A DNA stretch of 64,000 nucleotides from UBA2357 sp046295975 (lineage in GTDB: Bacteria; Pseudomonadota; Gammaproteobacteria; Burkholderiales; Rhodocyclaceae), in the NCBI GenBank assembly GCA_046295975.1, contig JBKBMG010000020.1:23314-87313 (forward strand), given 5' to 3'. Positions 28,055-36,683 of this stretch are shown here, piece by piece. A program made the position numbers and the translations under genes. The notes under the pieces were generated by a model that had not been told where the DNA came from, did not search any database, and worked only from the letters and a program-made list of their open reading frames with translations. Position 1 is the stretch's first letter. The number at the start of each line of letters is the position of its first letter.

Positions 28055-29200
28055 ATGCAAGACCAATCGAGAGGCGTCGTCATCATCGGCGGCGGGATCG
28101 CCGGCGCGTCGGCGGCCTATTTCCTGGTGCGCAGGGGGTGCGCGGTGGTGCTGCTTGAACGCGAGGAGCAGCCGGGCTACCACAGCACCGGCCGCTCCGC
28201 CGCCTTGTTCAGCGAAACCTACGGACCGGCGGTGATCCGTCGCCTGTCGGCGTGCAGCCGCGCCTTTCTGGAGCAACCGCCGGAGGGCTTTGCCGACCAT
28301 CCCCTGCTTGCGCCGCGTGGCATGCTGGTGGTTGCCGCGCAGGCGCGGCGGGCGGCGCTGGAGGCGTTCGCACGCGAGGTGCGCGCCAACGGGGCGCAGG
28401 TACAGATGCTGGAACGGGACGAGGTATTGCGCCAGGTGCCGATACTGCGCGCCGACCAGGTGAGTGTAGGGGCCTTGGAGACGGCGGCGATGGACATCGA
28501 CGTGCATGCCTTGCACTGGGGGTTCATCCGTCAGTTCCGGCAGCTTGGTGGCACGCTGGTGACCGACGCCGAGGTGGTCGAGATCAGCCGCAGTGAAGCG
28601 GGCTGGTGCGTTGGCGACCGGCACGGGCGGCGCTTCGAGGCGGAGGTGGTGGTGAATGCAGCGGGGGCCTGGGCGGACGAGCTGGCGAGACTGGCCGGGG
28701 TAACACCCCTGGGGCTGGTGCCCAAGCGGCGCACCGCGGTGATGGTGGATCTGCCCGAGGGGACGCGGGCCGAGCACTGGCCGATGGTGTGCGACCTGGA
28801 CGAGCACTACTACTTCAAGCCCGATGCTGGCCGGCTGTTGGTTTCGCCCGCCGATGAGACGCCCGTGCCCCCTCAGGACGTGCAACCCGAAGACCTGGAC
28901 GTGGCGATCGCGCTCGACCGCTTCATGACCGCGACCACCGTCGAAGTACGTCGGCCGGGCGCCACCTGGGCCGGTCTGCGCAGCTTCTTCGCCGATGGCG
29001 ATCCGGTGTCGGGCTTCGCGCCGGACGCCCCCGGTTTCTACTGGCTGGCCGGCCAGGGCGGCTACGGCATCCAGACCGCGGCCGCGATGGGCCGGCTCTC
29101 GGCCGCCTTGATCTGCGGCGACGAGCTGCCGCCGGACATGGCGGCAGCTGGCATTCTTGCCGAGCACCTGAGCGCTGGACGCGCCGGGCTGACGGGCTGA
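28055..29200 (+). CDS. FAD-dependent oxidoreductase, DAO/DadA family
   Basis: The 381-residue protein has the Rossmann FAD motif G-G-G-I-A-G-A-S-A-A-Y near residue 10, E-R-E-E-Q-P-G-Y-H-S-T-G-R-S-A-A and the C-terminal G-L-R-S-F-F-A-D-G-D-P / W-L-A-G-Q-G-G-Y-G-I-Q-T pattern of the glycine/D-amino-acid oxidase family. Substrates in the family include sarcosine, D-amino acids and hydroxyglutarate. No separate promoter was found; the ATG at 28055 follows CGGAGCGGGG. It is convergent with the corrinoid reactivator gene and close to betaine and C1 genes, so a methylated amine is possible but unproven. Confidence 0.75.
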   Translation: MQDQSRGVVIIGGGIAGASAAYFLVRRGCAVVLLEREEQPGYHSTGRSAALFSETYGPAVIRRLSACSRAFLEQPPEGFADHPLLAPRGMLVVAAQARRAALEAFAREVRANGAQVQMLERDEVLRQVPILRADQVSVGALETAAMDIDVHALHWGFIRQFRQLGGTLVTDAEVVEISRSEAGWCVGDRHGRRFEAEVVVNAAGAWADELARLAGVTPLGLVPKRRTAVMVDLPEGTRAEHWPMVCDLDEHYYFKPDAGRLLVSPADETPVPPQDVQPEDLDVAIALDRFMTATTVEVRRPGATWAGLRSFFADGDPVSGFAPDAPGFYWLAGQGGYGIQTAAAMGRLSAALICGDELPPDMAAAGILAEHLSAGRAGLTG

Positions 29201-29226
29201 CAGGCTAGCCCGCCCCGGACGCTTGG

Positions 29227-31263
29227 TCAGGCCGCCGAGGCGCGGCCTCGCACACTCCGGCGACCGCGTGCCGCACTTCCCGGTACCGTCTGGGCGGGCT
29301 CCGGCAGCGCGACTTCGGCGCGCAGTCGCGGAAAGCGGTCGTGGCGGTGGGGAATCGCCATGGCGGCGACGAAGTGTTCCTGGAAGCGCGGTTCGACTGC
29401 GGTTTCGATCTTCTCCACCCCTCGCACCACGTTCTCGATTTCGGCGCGCGCGCGCTTGTCGAGCAGGGCGATGCGGGCGCCGGTGCCGGCGGCGTTGCCG
29501 ACCGAGCGCACCTGTGCCAGCGCGCAATCGGGGATCAGGCCGAGGATCATCGCGTACTTGACCTCGATGTGGCTGCCGAAGGCGCCGGCCAGGCGGATGT
29601 GGTCGACCTGCTCGGTGCCGAACTTTTCCATCAGCAGCTTGATGCCGGCGTAGAGCGCGGCCTTGGCCAGCTGGATGGCGCGCACGTCGTTCTGGGTGAT
29701 GCGCAGCGGCTGTTCGCCGTGGTCGTGCAGCACGTAGGCAAAGGTGCGGCCGTCGGCCACCACGCGGGGGCTGCGTGCGGCGTTGGCGCCCAGGATCACG
29801 CCGTCCTGGTCGAGGATGCCGGCGAGGTACATTTCGGCCAGGACCTCGATGATGCCCGAGCCGCAGATGCCGGTGACGCCTTGCGGGGCGAGGGCGGCGA
29901 GCGCTTCGGCAAAGCCGGGTTCGTCGGACCACAGCTCGCAGCCGATCACGCGGAAGCGGGGTTCCAGCGTGTCCGGGGCGATGCGCACGCGCTCGATCGC
30001 GCCGGGGGCGGCGCGCTGGCCGCAACTGATCTGGGCGCCTTCGAAGGCCGGGCCGGTGGGGCTGGAGGCGGCGAGCAGGCGCTGGCGGTTGCCGAGCACG
30101 ATCTCGGCATTGGTGCCGACATCGACGATGAGGGTGATCTCGTCGTGCAGCCAGGGGGTTTCGGAGAGCATCACCCCGGCGGTGTCGGCACCGACGTGGC
30201 CGGCGATACAGGGCAGCACGTAGATGCGCGCGTTGGGGTGGATGAAGCACTCGATCTCGGTGGCCCACAGGCCGGCCACCGACTCGTCGGTGGCCAGTGC
30301 GAAGGGGGCGCCGCCGAGTTCTACCGGGCTGATGCCGAGCAGCAGGTGGTGCATGATGGGGTTGGCGACGAAGGTCACCTCGACGATCTCGGTCACACCG
30401 ATACCGGCCGTGGCGGCGAGTTCGCTGGCGAGGTCGTTGATTGCGGTGCGCACTGCGCGGGTCATGTCGATGTCGCCGCCGGGGTTCATCATCACGTACG
30501 AGACCCGGCTCATGAGGTCTTCGCCGAAGCGGATCTGCGGATTCATGCGCCCGGCCGAGGCCAGCACCTTGCCGCTGGACAGATCGCACAGGTGGGCGGC
30601 GATGGTGGTGGAGCCTACGTCCACCGCCATGCCGTAGATGCGCTCGTGCAGGCCGGGCCAGACCGCGATGATCTGGCGTTCGTCATGCACGGCGACGGTG
30701 ACTTTCCAGTCGCCCTGGCGCAGTGCCGGCTGGAGCTGCTGCACCACCCGGATGTCGGCGAAGAGCTCGGGCAGGCGCCAGTCGAAGTCGAGCGCATCCT
30801 TGAGCCGGCGCAGGTCGGACGAGGGGATGTGGAGGTCGGGCGGCTGAACCTCGATGTAGCACAGCCGCACGATGGGGTTGAGCTCGATGTCCAGGTGCAG
30901 CGCGTCCTTGCGCACGATCTGGCGGTGCACCTGGCTGTCGGGCGGTACGTCGATGACGGCGTCGCCTTCGATCAGGGTCGAGCACGACAGCCGCCGCCCA
31001 TGCTTGAGCGGACCGTTGCCGGCCTCCCAGGCGTGTTCGGTGTCGCCCTTGGGTGAGAGGTGTTCGCTGCGCGACACCAGCCCATGCTTGGCGAACTCGC
31101 CTTCGGCGAGCACAACCTGGCAGCGTCCGCACAGGCCGCGGCCGCCGCACACCGAATCGATGTCCACGCCCAGCGCGCGGGCCGCCTGCAGTACCGGGGT
31201 GCCGATGGTGAAGCGCCCGCGGCGCCCGGACGGGGTGAATACGACGAGGGCTTCCTGGCTCAC
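29227..31263 (-). CDS. ATP-dependent corrinoid reductive activator (RACo, ASKHA/DUF4445 family)
   Basis: The 678-residue protein has an N-terminal plant-type [2Fe-2S] ferredoxin domain with Cys39, Cys45, Cys48 and Cys94 (C-G-G-R-G-L-C-G-R-C), a linker, a middle domain and a large C-terminal ASKHA ATPase domain (A-V-D-V-G-S-T-T-I-A-A-H, D-V-G-T-N-A-E-I-V-L). Such proteins reduce inactive cob(II)alamin to cob(I)alamin on a corrinoid protein at the cost of ATP. GTG at 31263 is chosen, with GGAG nine bases upstream; the 43 residues before it in frame are intergenic translation. It ends the C1 operon, 88 bp after the methyltransferase gene. Confidence 0.9.
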   Translation of the reverse strand: MSQEALVVFTPSGRRGRFTIGTPVLQAARALGVDIDSVCGGRGLCGRCQVVLAEGEFAKHGLVSRSEHLSPKGDTEHAWEAGNGPLKHGRRLSCSTLIEGDAVIDVPPDSQVHRQIVRKDALHLDIELNPIVRLCYIEVQPPDLHIPSSDLRRLKDALDFDWRLPELFADIRVVQQLQPALRQGDWKVTVAVHDERQIIAVWPGLHERIYGMAVDVGSTTIAAHLCDLSSGKVLASAGRMNPQIRFGEDLMSRVSYVMMNPGGDIDMTRAVRTAINDLASELAATAGIGVTEIVEVTFVANPIMHHLLLGISPVELGGAPFALATDESVAGLWATEIECFIHPNARIYVLPCIAGHVGADTAGVMLSETPWLHDEITLIVDVGTNAEIVLGNRQRLLAASSPTGPAFEGAQISCGQRAAPGAIERVRIAPDTLEPRFRVIGCELWSDEPGFAEALAALAPQGVTGICGSGIIEVLAEMYLAGILDQDGVILGANAARSPRVVADGRTFAYVLHDHGEQPLRITQNDVRAIQLAKAALYAGIKLLMEKFGTEQVDHIRLAGAFGSHIEVKYAMILGLIPDCALAQVRSVGNAAGTGARIALLDKRARAEIENVVRGVEKIETAVEPRFQEHFVAAMAIPHRHDRFPRLRAEVALPEPAQTVPGSAARGRRSVRGRASAA

Positions 31264-31351
31264 GGGTATCGTCTCCGTAAGGGGGCGTGGGTGGGGCCGC
31301 GGCTGGGGGCACGCTTTGGGGGCGACCTCATGGGCGGTGCGGCGGGTTGGC

Positions 31352-32263
31352 TCAGGCGCCTGGCCGCCGGCGGCGGCTTTCGCGCCGGCCACGCGCTTCG
31401 CCGTCGGCGCCGGCTGCCGCCGGTTCGCGGAACTTGCGGATCCAGCGCATGCAGTCCGGATCGTGGCCCATGAGTACGTCGGCGCCCATGATCGCGCTCA
31501 TGATCTCGGCGTGGAGCGGATTGGTGATCGCGGAGGTCATGCCGGAGCAGATCGCCATGCTCATGAAGGCGGCGTTGATGCCGTTGCGGTTGGGCAGGCC
31601 GAAGCTGACGTTGGAGGCGCCGCAGGTGGTGTTGACCTTGAGTTCGTGTTTCAGCCGGTGGCACAGCGCGAACACCTGGCGGCCGGCCATGCCGACGGCG
31701 CCTATGGGCATCACCAGCGGGTCGACCACCACGTCGCTGGCGGGGATGCCGTGGTCGGCCGCACGTTCCACGATCTTTTTGGCGATGGCGAAGCGCACGT
31801 CCGGGTCCTGGGAAATGCCCGTCTCGTCGTTGCTGATCGCCACCACCGCGGCGCCGTACTTCCTGACCAGCGGCAGCACCGACTCCAGTCGGTCTTCCTC
31901 GCCGGTGACGGAGTTCACCAGCGCCTTGCCCTTGTACACCTTCAGCCCGGCCTCGAGCGCGGCGACGATGGAGGAGTCGATGGATAGCGGCACGTCGGTG
32001 AGCGACTGCACCAGTTCCACCGTCTGGGCGAGGATGGCAGGCTCGTCGGCGAGCGGGATGCCGGCGTTCACATCGAGCATGTGGGCGCCGGCCTCGATCT
32101 GGGCGTGCACGTCGGCCACCACCCGGGAGAAGTCGCCGGCGGCCATTTCGGCCGCCAACAGCTTGCGGCCGGTGGGGTTGATGCGCTCGCCGATGACGAC
32201 GAAGGGGCGCTCGAAGCCGATCACGACTTCCTTGCGGTGCGAACTGATGACGGTCTCGGTCAT
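31352..32263 (-). CDS. Methyltetrahydrofolate:corrinoid methyltransferase (AcsE/MtgA type)
   Basis: The 303-residue protein belongs to the pterin-binding DHPS/AcsE fold: F-V-V-I-G-E-R-I-N-P-T-G-R-K near the N-terminus, A-G-A-H-M-L-D-V-N-A-G-I-P, S-I-D-S-S, V-N-S-V-T-G-E-E and A-S-N-V-S-F-G-L-P-N-R. It moves a methyl group between methyl-THF and the corrinoid protein encoded upstream. AAAGGA lies seven bases ahead of the ATG, which overlaps the metF stop (ATGA). The last 25 residues are arginine-rich and may be an unstructured tail. Confidence 0.9.
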   Translation of the reverse strand: MTETVISSHRKEVVIGFERPFVVIGERINPTGRKLLAAEMAAGDFSRVVADVHAQIEAGAHMLDVNAGIPLADEPAILAQTVELVQSLTDVPLSIDSSIVAALEAGLKVYKGKALVNSVTGEEDRLESVLPLVRKYGAAVVAISNDETGISQDPDVRFAIAKKIVERAADHGIPASDVVVDPLVMPIGAVGMAGRQVFALCHRLKHELKVNTTCGASNVSFGLPNRNGINAAFMSMAICSGMTSAITNPLHAEIMSAIMGADVLMGHDPDCMRWIRKFREPAAAGADGEARGRRESRRRRPGA

Positions 32264-33294
32264 GCCTGTATCCTTTGCGGTTCGGGTTGGGTGGGCGCGT
32301 CTCTGCCGGGGTACCAGGGCACGCGGCCGTCGAGTACGCCGGAGCGCTCGATGATCTCGGCCACTGCCTCTTCCTGGCGGTAGGCCATCACGTGCACGCC
32401 GCTCACGCCCTGGATTTCGCGGATCTGCTGGATGAGTTCGATGCAGATCTTCTTGCCTTCGGTTTTCTGCTTGTCGGCGCCGGCGAGGCGCTCGATGACG
32501 GCGTCGGGGATGTGCACGCCGGGTACGTGCTCGCGGATCCAGCGCGCGCTCTTGGCCGATGCGAGCGGGCCCACGCCGACGAGGATGAAGACCCGCCGCG
32601 GCCCTTCGAGCAGGCCGAGATCGCCGACTCGGGTCATGAAGTACTTGAGCCGCTCGATGTCGTAGCAGTACTGGGTCTGGATGAACTGAGCGCCGGCCGC
32701 GACCTTTTTCGCCAGGCGATGGGGGCGCCAGTCGTGAGGTGGAGCGAAGGGGTTTTCGGCGGCGCCGAGAAACACCCGTGGCGGCGTGTCGATCTTGCGG
32801 CCGCTCTCGAAGCGGCCCTCGTCGCGCATGCGCCGGGCGATTTCGAGCAGGGACAGGGAATCGAGGTCGAACACCGGCTTGGCCTGGGGGTGGTCGCCGT
32901 TCTGTACGCCGTCGCCGGTCAGGCACAGGATGTTGCAGGCTCCCATTGCCGCGCCGCCCAGAATCTCGCCCTGGATGGCGATGCGGTTGCGGTCGCGGCA
33001 GGATATCTGCATTACCATCGCATAGCCGCGGCGGGTCAGCAGCGAGCACACGCCGACGCTGGACATGTGGCAGTTGGCGCCGGAGCCGTCGGTGGCGTTG
33101 ATCGCATCGACGTGGCCATCGAAGATCGCGGCACGTTTCAGCACTTCCTCCGGATCGGCCGAATCGGGGGGATCGATCTCGGTGGTCACCGCGAAGCGCC
33201 CGGCGCGCAGCACCCGTTCCAGGCGGCCGGGCGAGTAGTGACCGGGCAAAATGGGCAGGGAGTAACCCGGAACCGGTTCGTCTTCGAAATTCAT
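32260..33294 (-). CDS. metF: Methylenetetrahydrofolate reductase MetF-like
   Basis: The 344-residue TIM-barrel flavoprotein has V-T-T-E-I-D-P-P-D-S-A-D near residue 40, A-I-N-A-T-D-G-S-G, C-R-D-R-N-R-I-A-I-Q, L-C-L-T-G-D-G-V and F-I-Q-T-Q-Y-C-Y-D. In this setting it would oxidise methyl-THF to methylene-THF, the reverse of the usual biosynthetic direction, working with the cysteine-rich partner encoded just upstream. The ATG at 33294 overlaps that partner's stop by four bases; the longer open frame is a shadow. Confidence 0.88.
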   Translation of the reverse strand: MNFEDEPVPGYSLPILPGHYSPGRLERVLRAGRFAVTTEIDPPDSADPEEVLKRAAIFDGHVDAINATDGSGANCHMSSVGVCSLLTRRGYAMVMQISCRDRNRIAIQGEILGGAAMGACNILCLTGDGVQNGDHPQAKPVFDLDSLSLLEIARRMRDEGRFESGRKIDTPPRVFLGAAENPFAPPHDWRPHRLAKKVAAGAQFIQTQYCYDIERLKYFMTRVGDLGLLEGPRRVFILVGVGPLASAKSARWIREHVPGVHIPDAVIERLAGADKQKTEGKKICIELIQQIREIQGVSGVHVMAYRQEEAVAEIIERSGVLDGRVPWYPGRDAPTQPEPQRIQA

Positions 33295-33779
33295 GCCTGG
33301 GGCTCCTGCCTGGACGGTGTTTCCTCGTGGCGCCGGGCGGCGATGTCGCGCGCCACCCGCAGCCACGACGAGCTGCCCTTGAGGCGGAAATCCACCGGCT
33401 TCTGCACCAGGTGAATGGTGGCGCCGTGCTGCATGCGCTGACTGCCGTTCCATGCCTCCACCCATATGCACGGCATCTCCGGCTTGACCTCGCAGTGCCC
33501 GTTGGCCCGCACGCCGCCGCAGGGGCCGTTGCGCAGATTCTTGGGGCAGTTCATCGGACAGGCCATGCCGGTGGCACTGAGGGCGCAGCGACCGCACATC
33601 TGACAGTCGAAGAGCAGGCCCTTGACGGCGCGTTCGACCGCCGCCACCGGCCGCTCCGCCCGCGCATAGCCGATGCCCCGCCACAGCGGATCGAGCCGGG
33701 CGATCAACGGTTCGAAGGCTCGATAGGTGAGCTCGAAGAGGCGGGCGTGGCGTACCGCCCAGCGACGAATGGCATACAC
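33291..33779 (-). CDS. MetV-like cysteine-rich partner of methylene-THF reductase
   Basis: The 162-residue protein carries eight cysteines at about 59, 62, 65, 74, 78, 87, 96 and 104 (C-Q-M-C-G-R-C, C-P-M-N-C-P-K, G-P-C-G-G), the signature of the methylene-THF reductase C-terminal/MetV family, which binds iron-sulfur clusters or zinc and passes electrons to MetF in acetogens. The start is GTG at 33779 with GGGAG seven bases upstream. It is translationally coupled to metF. This pairing suggests an electron acceptor other than NADH. Confidence 0.85.
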   Translation of the reverse strand: MYAIRRWAVRHARLFELTYRAFEPLIARLDPLWRGIGYARAERPVAAVERAVKGLLFDCQMCGRCALSATGMACPMNCPKNLRNGPCGGVRANGHCEVKPEMPCIWVEAWNGSQRMQHGATIHLVQKPVDFRLKGSSSWLRVARDIAARRHEETPSRQEPQA

Positions 33780-33793
33780 GGAGAAACTCCCGG

Positions 33794-34138
33794 TCAGGCG
33801 CTGCGGTGGTCGGGGGCAACGGCGCCGGGCGCTGCCGCAGCGACGGCGTGGCCCTTGTTGCGGATCATTGCTTCGAGGCGGGCGTCGTCGAAGGCGGCCT
33901 CAAGCCGTGCGGCCTCGGCGATGGCCTCGGCCTCGAGCTCGTCGCCGCAGTCGCGTGGCTCGCTGCGGCGCCAGTCCTCCAGGTAGGCGTCCGAGCGGCC
34001 CTTGCCGGCGCGCATTGCGGCGCGGTCTATGGCCTCCTGGAAGCGCGGCGACAACTGCGCCTTGGCGCTGTCGCGGCCTTTCTTGACGATGACCTGGGCG
34101 GGTATGTCGCGCCACAGTACGGTGATCAGTTTCGCCAT
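33794..34138 (-). CDS. Small 'virulence factor' family protein of the corrinoid cluster
   Basis: The 114-residue protein begins A-K-L-I-T-V-L-W-R-D-I-P-A-Q-V and continues with R-F-Q-E-A-I-D-R-A-A-M-R-A-G and D-A-Y-L-E-D-W-R-R, a pattern of a small conserved family often labelled virulence factor although it travels with corrinoid methyltransferase genes. Its role is unknown; binding or loading of the corrinoid protein is a reasonable guess. It overlaps the DUF1638 gene by 13 bases and has GGAGG just before the ATG. Confidence 0.75.
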   Translation of the reverse strand: MAKLITVLWRDIPAQVIVKKGRDSAKAQLSPRFQEAIDRAAMRAGKGRSDAYLEDWRRSEPRDCGDELEAEAIAEAARLEAAFDDARLEAMIRNKGHAVAAAAPGAVAPDHRSA

Positions 34139-34737
34139 GGACCCTCCAGCGAGAATTCGACGAGTCTGCGTTCCAGCTCGCCGTAGCCAGTGAAACGCTG
34201 TTCGAAGGTGAGCCCGAGGCGGTCGGCGGCGGCGCGTGCCAGCGCCTGCAGGCCTTCGTCGTGGCGCTGGGCGAGATACACCAGGCGACGGTAGTTGCCG
34301 AAATACAGCCTCGCCAGTTCCGGGTGGCGGTCGATGCCGAGTTCGTGGATCACCAGACGCTCGAAGTGGCGTGCCAGGAAGTCCGTGAGGTAAAAGGTGC
34401 CCGGCTCGGCCTCGGCGAGCGCGTCGAACACCTGTTCGCCCGCATAGAAGCCATAGCAGTGCGCGCCAGGCAGGCGTTCCACGCCTTCCTCCTGCAGTAC
34501 CCGGTCGAGCAGGCCGCCGGTGCCGCAGTCGGCGTAGGCCACCAGAACGTGGCGGTAAACCGGGCGGGCCGCGCGTATGCATTCGCGCACCGCCTCGGGG
34601 ATGCGTTCCGGGCGGTTGTGCAGTTGCGCCGGCAGGCATTGCAGGCGCAGATGGTCGATGTGGTTGGCGGCCAACACGCTCTTGATCTCGCGCGCGAGCG
34701 CACCGCAGGCAATGACCAGGGCGGATGGGGCGTCCAT
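34126..34737 (-). CDS. DUF1638 protein of the corrinoid cluster
   Basis: The 203-residue protein matches DUF1638: V-I-A-C-G-A-L-A-R-E-I near the N-terminus, L-P-A-Q-L-H-N-R-P-E, Y-A-D-C-G-T-G-G-L-L-D and F-Y-L-T-D-F-L-A-R-H-F. Conserved Cys and His residues (C11, C-G-T-G-G) could bind a metal. The family keeps company with corrinoid proteins and RACo, so it probably serves corrinoid methyl transfer, but no activity is established to my knowledge. It follows the corrinoid protein gene by 49 bp. Confidence 0.8.
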   Translation of the reverse strand: MDAPSALVIACGALAREIKSVLAANHIDHLRLQCLPAQLHNRPERIPEAVRECIRAARPVYRHVLVAYADCGTGGLLDRVLQEEGVERLPGAHCYGFYAGEQVFDALAEAEPGTFYLTDFLARHFERLVIHELGIDRHPELARLYFGNYRRLVYLAQRHDEGLQALARAAADRLGLTFEQRFTGYGELERRLVEFSLEGPWRN

Positions 34738-34786
34738 CTGCGCATCGTCCCGGTCGGCTCGTCGTGGGCGCTGTCGCTGCTTCGGG

Positions 34787-35506
<720 letters not shown>

Positions 35507-35775
35507 CTCGGCCTCCTCGCGGCTCGGTTCGGGCGTGGGCCCGTGCGGGTTGAATGCCCCTGCTGTTTGCGGGTCTTCTGGGATCGAAGATTAGCGCGGC
35601 GCTTGCCCGCGATTGGTGCATGGGCGACCCGGGCATGCCGGTTTACGACATGTTTCGTCGATGCTGGATAATGCCGGTCGCGCGGCGGACAGGGCCTGTC
35701 GCTGGCGGACATGCGACGCCGCCTCCCGGGATTACATTTGCGCCACGCAAGCTCACGGAACACAAGGAGAACGCC
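35507..35775. promoter_or_regulatory. Divergent control region between the corrinoid operon and purU
   Basis: Facing purU, TTACGA (35643-35648), an 18 bp spacer and GATAAT (35667-35672) make a fair promoter. TTGCG-CCA-CGCAA (35738-35750) is a small inverted repeat 26 bp before the purU start. AAGGAGA gives the purU ribosome site. I found no known riboswitch and no clear GbdR box. Confidence 0.4.
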
Positions 35776-36651
35776 ATGTCGGCGATGACCGAGGGAAAGA
35801 ACATCTATGTGCTCAGGGCGACCTGCGCCGGTGCGATCGGCACCGTGGCGCGGATCTCCAGCTTTCTGGCACAGCGGCGCTGCTACATCATGGAGATGGC
35901 GCAGTTCGACGACGTACTCACCGGCCGCTTCTACGCGCGTACCGTGTTCTCCACCACCCCTGGCGAGACCCCCTCGTTTGCACGGCTGTGCGAGGAGTTC
36001 GGCGTGACCGCGGCCGAGGAGAGCATGGAGTGGGACATGCACGACACCCTGGTGCGTCCCAAGGTGCTGTTGATGGTGTCGAAGTTCGACCACTGCCTGA
36101 ACGATTTGCTGTACCGCCACCGCACCGGCGAACTGAAGATGGACATCACCGCCATCGTATCCAACCACCCCGACCTGCAGCGCCTCGCCGACTGGCACGG
36201 CATTCCCTACCACCTGCTACCGGTCACGCCGGACAACAAGGACCGGCAGGAGGCGCGTCTGCTTGAGCTGGTCGCCGAAACCGGGACCGAACTGGTGGTG
36301 CTGGCGCGCTACATGCAGGTGTTGTCGGAAGACTTGTGCGAAAAGCTCGCGGGGCGGGCGATCAACATCCATCATTCCTTCCTGCCTGGCTTCAAGGGCG
36401 CCAAGCCCTACCACCAGGCGCACGAGCGCGGCGTCAAGCTGATCGGCGCCACCGCCCACTACGTGACCTCGGATCTCGACGAAGGTCCGATCATCGAGCA
36501 GGTGGTGGAGCGGGTAGACCACACCTATCGACCCGAGCAACTCGTGGCGGTGGGGCGCGATACCGAATGTCTGGCATTGGCGCGGGCGGTGCGTTACCAC
36601 ATCGAGCGCCGCGTGTTCCTGAACGGCAACAAGACGGTGGTGTTCCGCTGA
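35776..36651 (+). CDS. purU: Formyltetrahydrofolate deformylase PurU
   Basis: The 291-residue enzyme splits 10-formyl-THF to formate and THF. It has an N-terminal ACT domain (residues about 10-85; R-A-T-C-A-G-A-I-G-T-V-A-R-I-S-S-F-L-A) and a formyltransferase-type catalytic domain with the N-I-H-H-S-F-L-P-G-F-K-G-A-K-P-Y motif and the Asp in A-H-Y-V-T-S-D-L-D-E-G-P-I. The start is ATG 35776 after AAGGAGA; the long upstream frame is not real. In Pseudomonas a purU copy belongs to the glycine betaine catabolic set, which fits GbdR and GbcA in this window. Confidence 0.92.
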   Translation: MSAMTEGKNIYVLRATCAGAIGTVARISSFLAQRRCYIMEMAQFDDVLTGRFYARTVFSTTPGETPSFARLCEEFGVTAAEESMEWDMHDTLVRPKVLLMVSKFDHCLNDLLYRHRTGELKMDITAIVSNHPDLQRLADWHGIPYHLLPVTPDNKDRQEARLLELVAETGTELVVLARYMQVLSEDLCEKLAGRAINIHHSFLPGFKGAKPYHQAHERGVKLIGATAHYVTSDLDEGPIIEQVVERVDHTYRPEQLVAVGRDTECLALARAVRYHIERRVFLNGNKTVVFR

Positions 36652-36683
36652 ACGGGCCGGACCTGGCGCGGCTGGCCGCGCCA

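Noticed and set aside
31264..31392. Longer N-terminus for the RACo protein from 31392
   Set aside because: The extra 43 residues are Pro/Arg-rich intergenic translation and GTG 31263 has a ribosome site.
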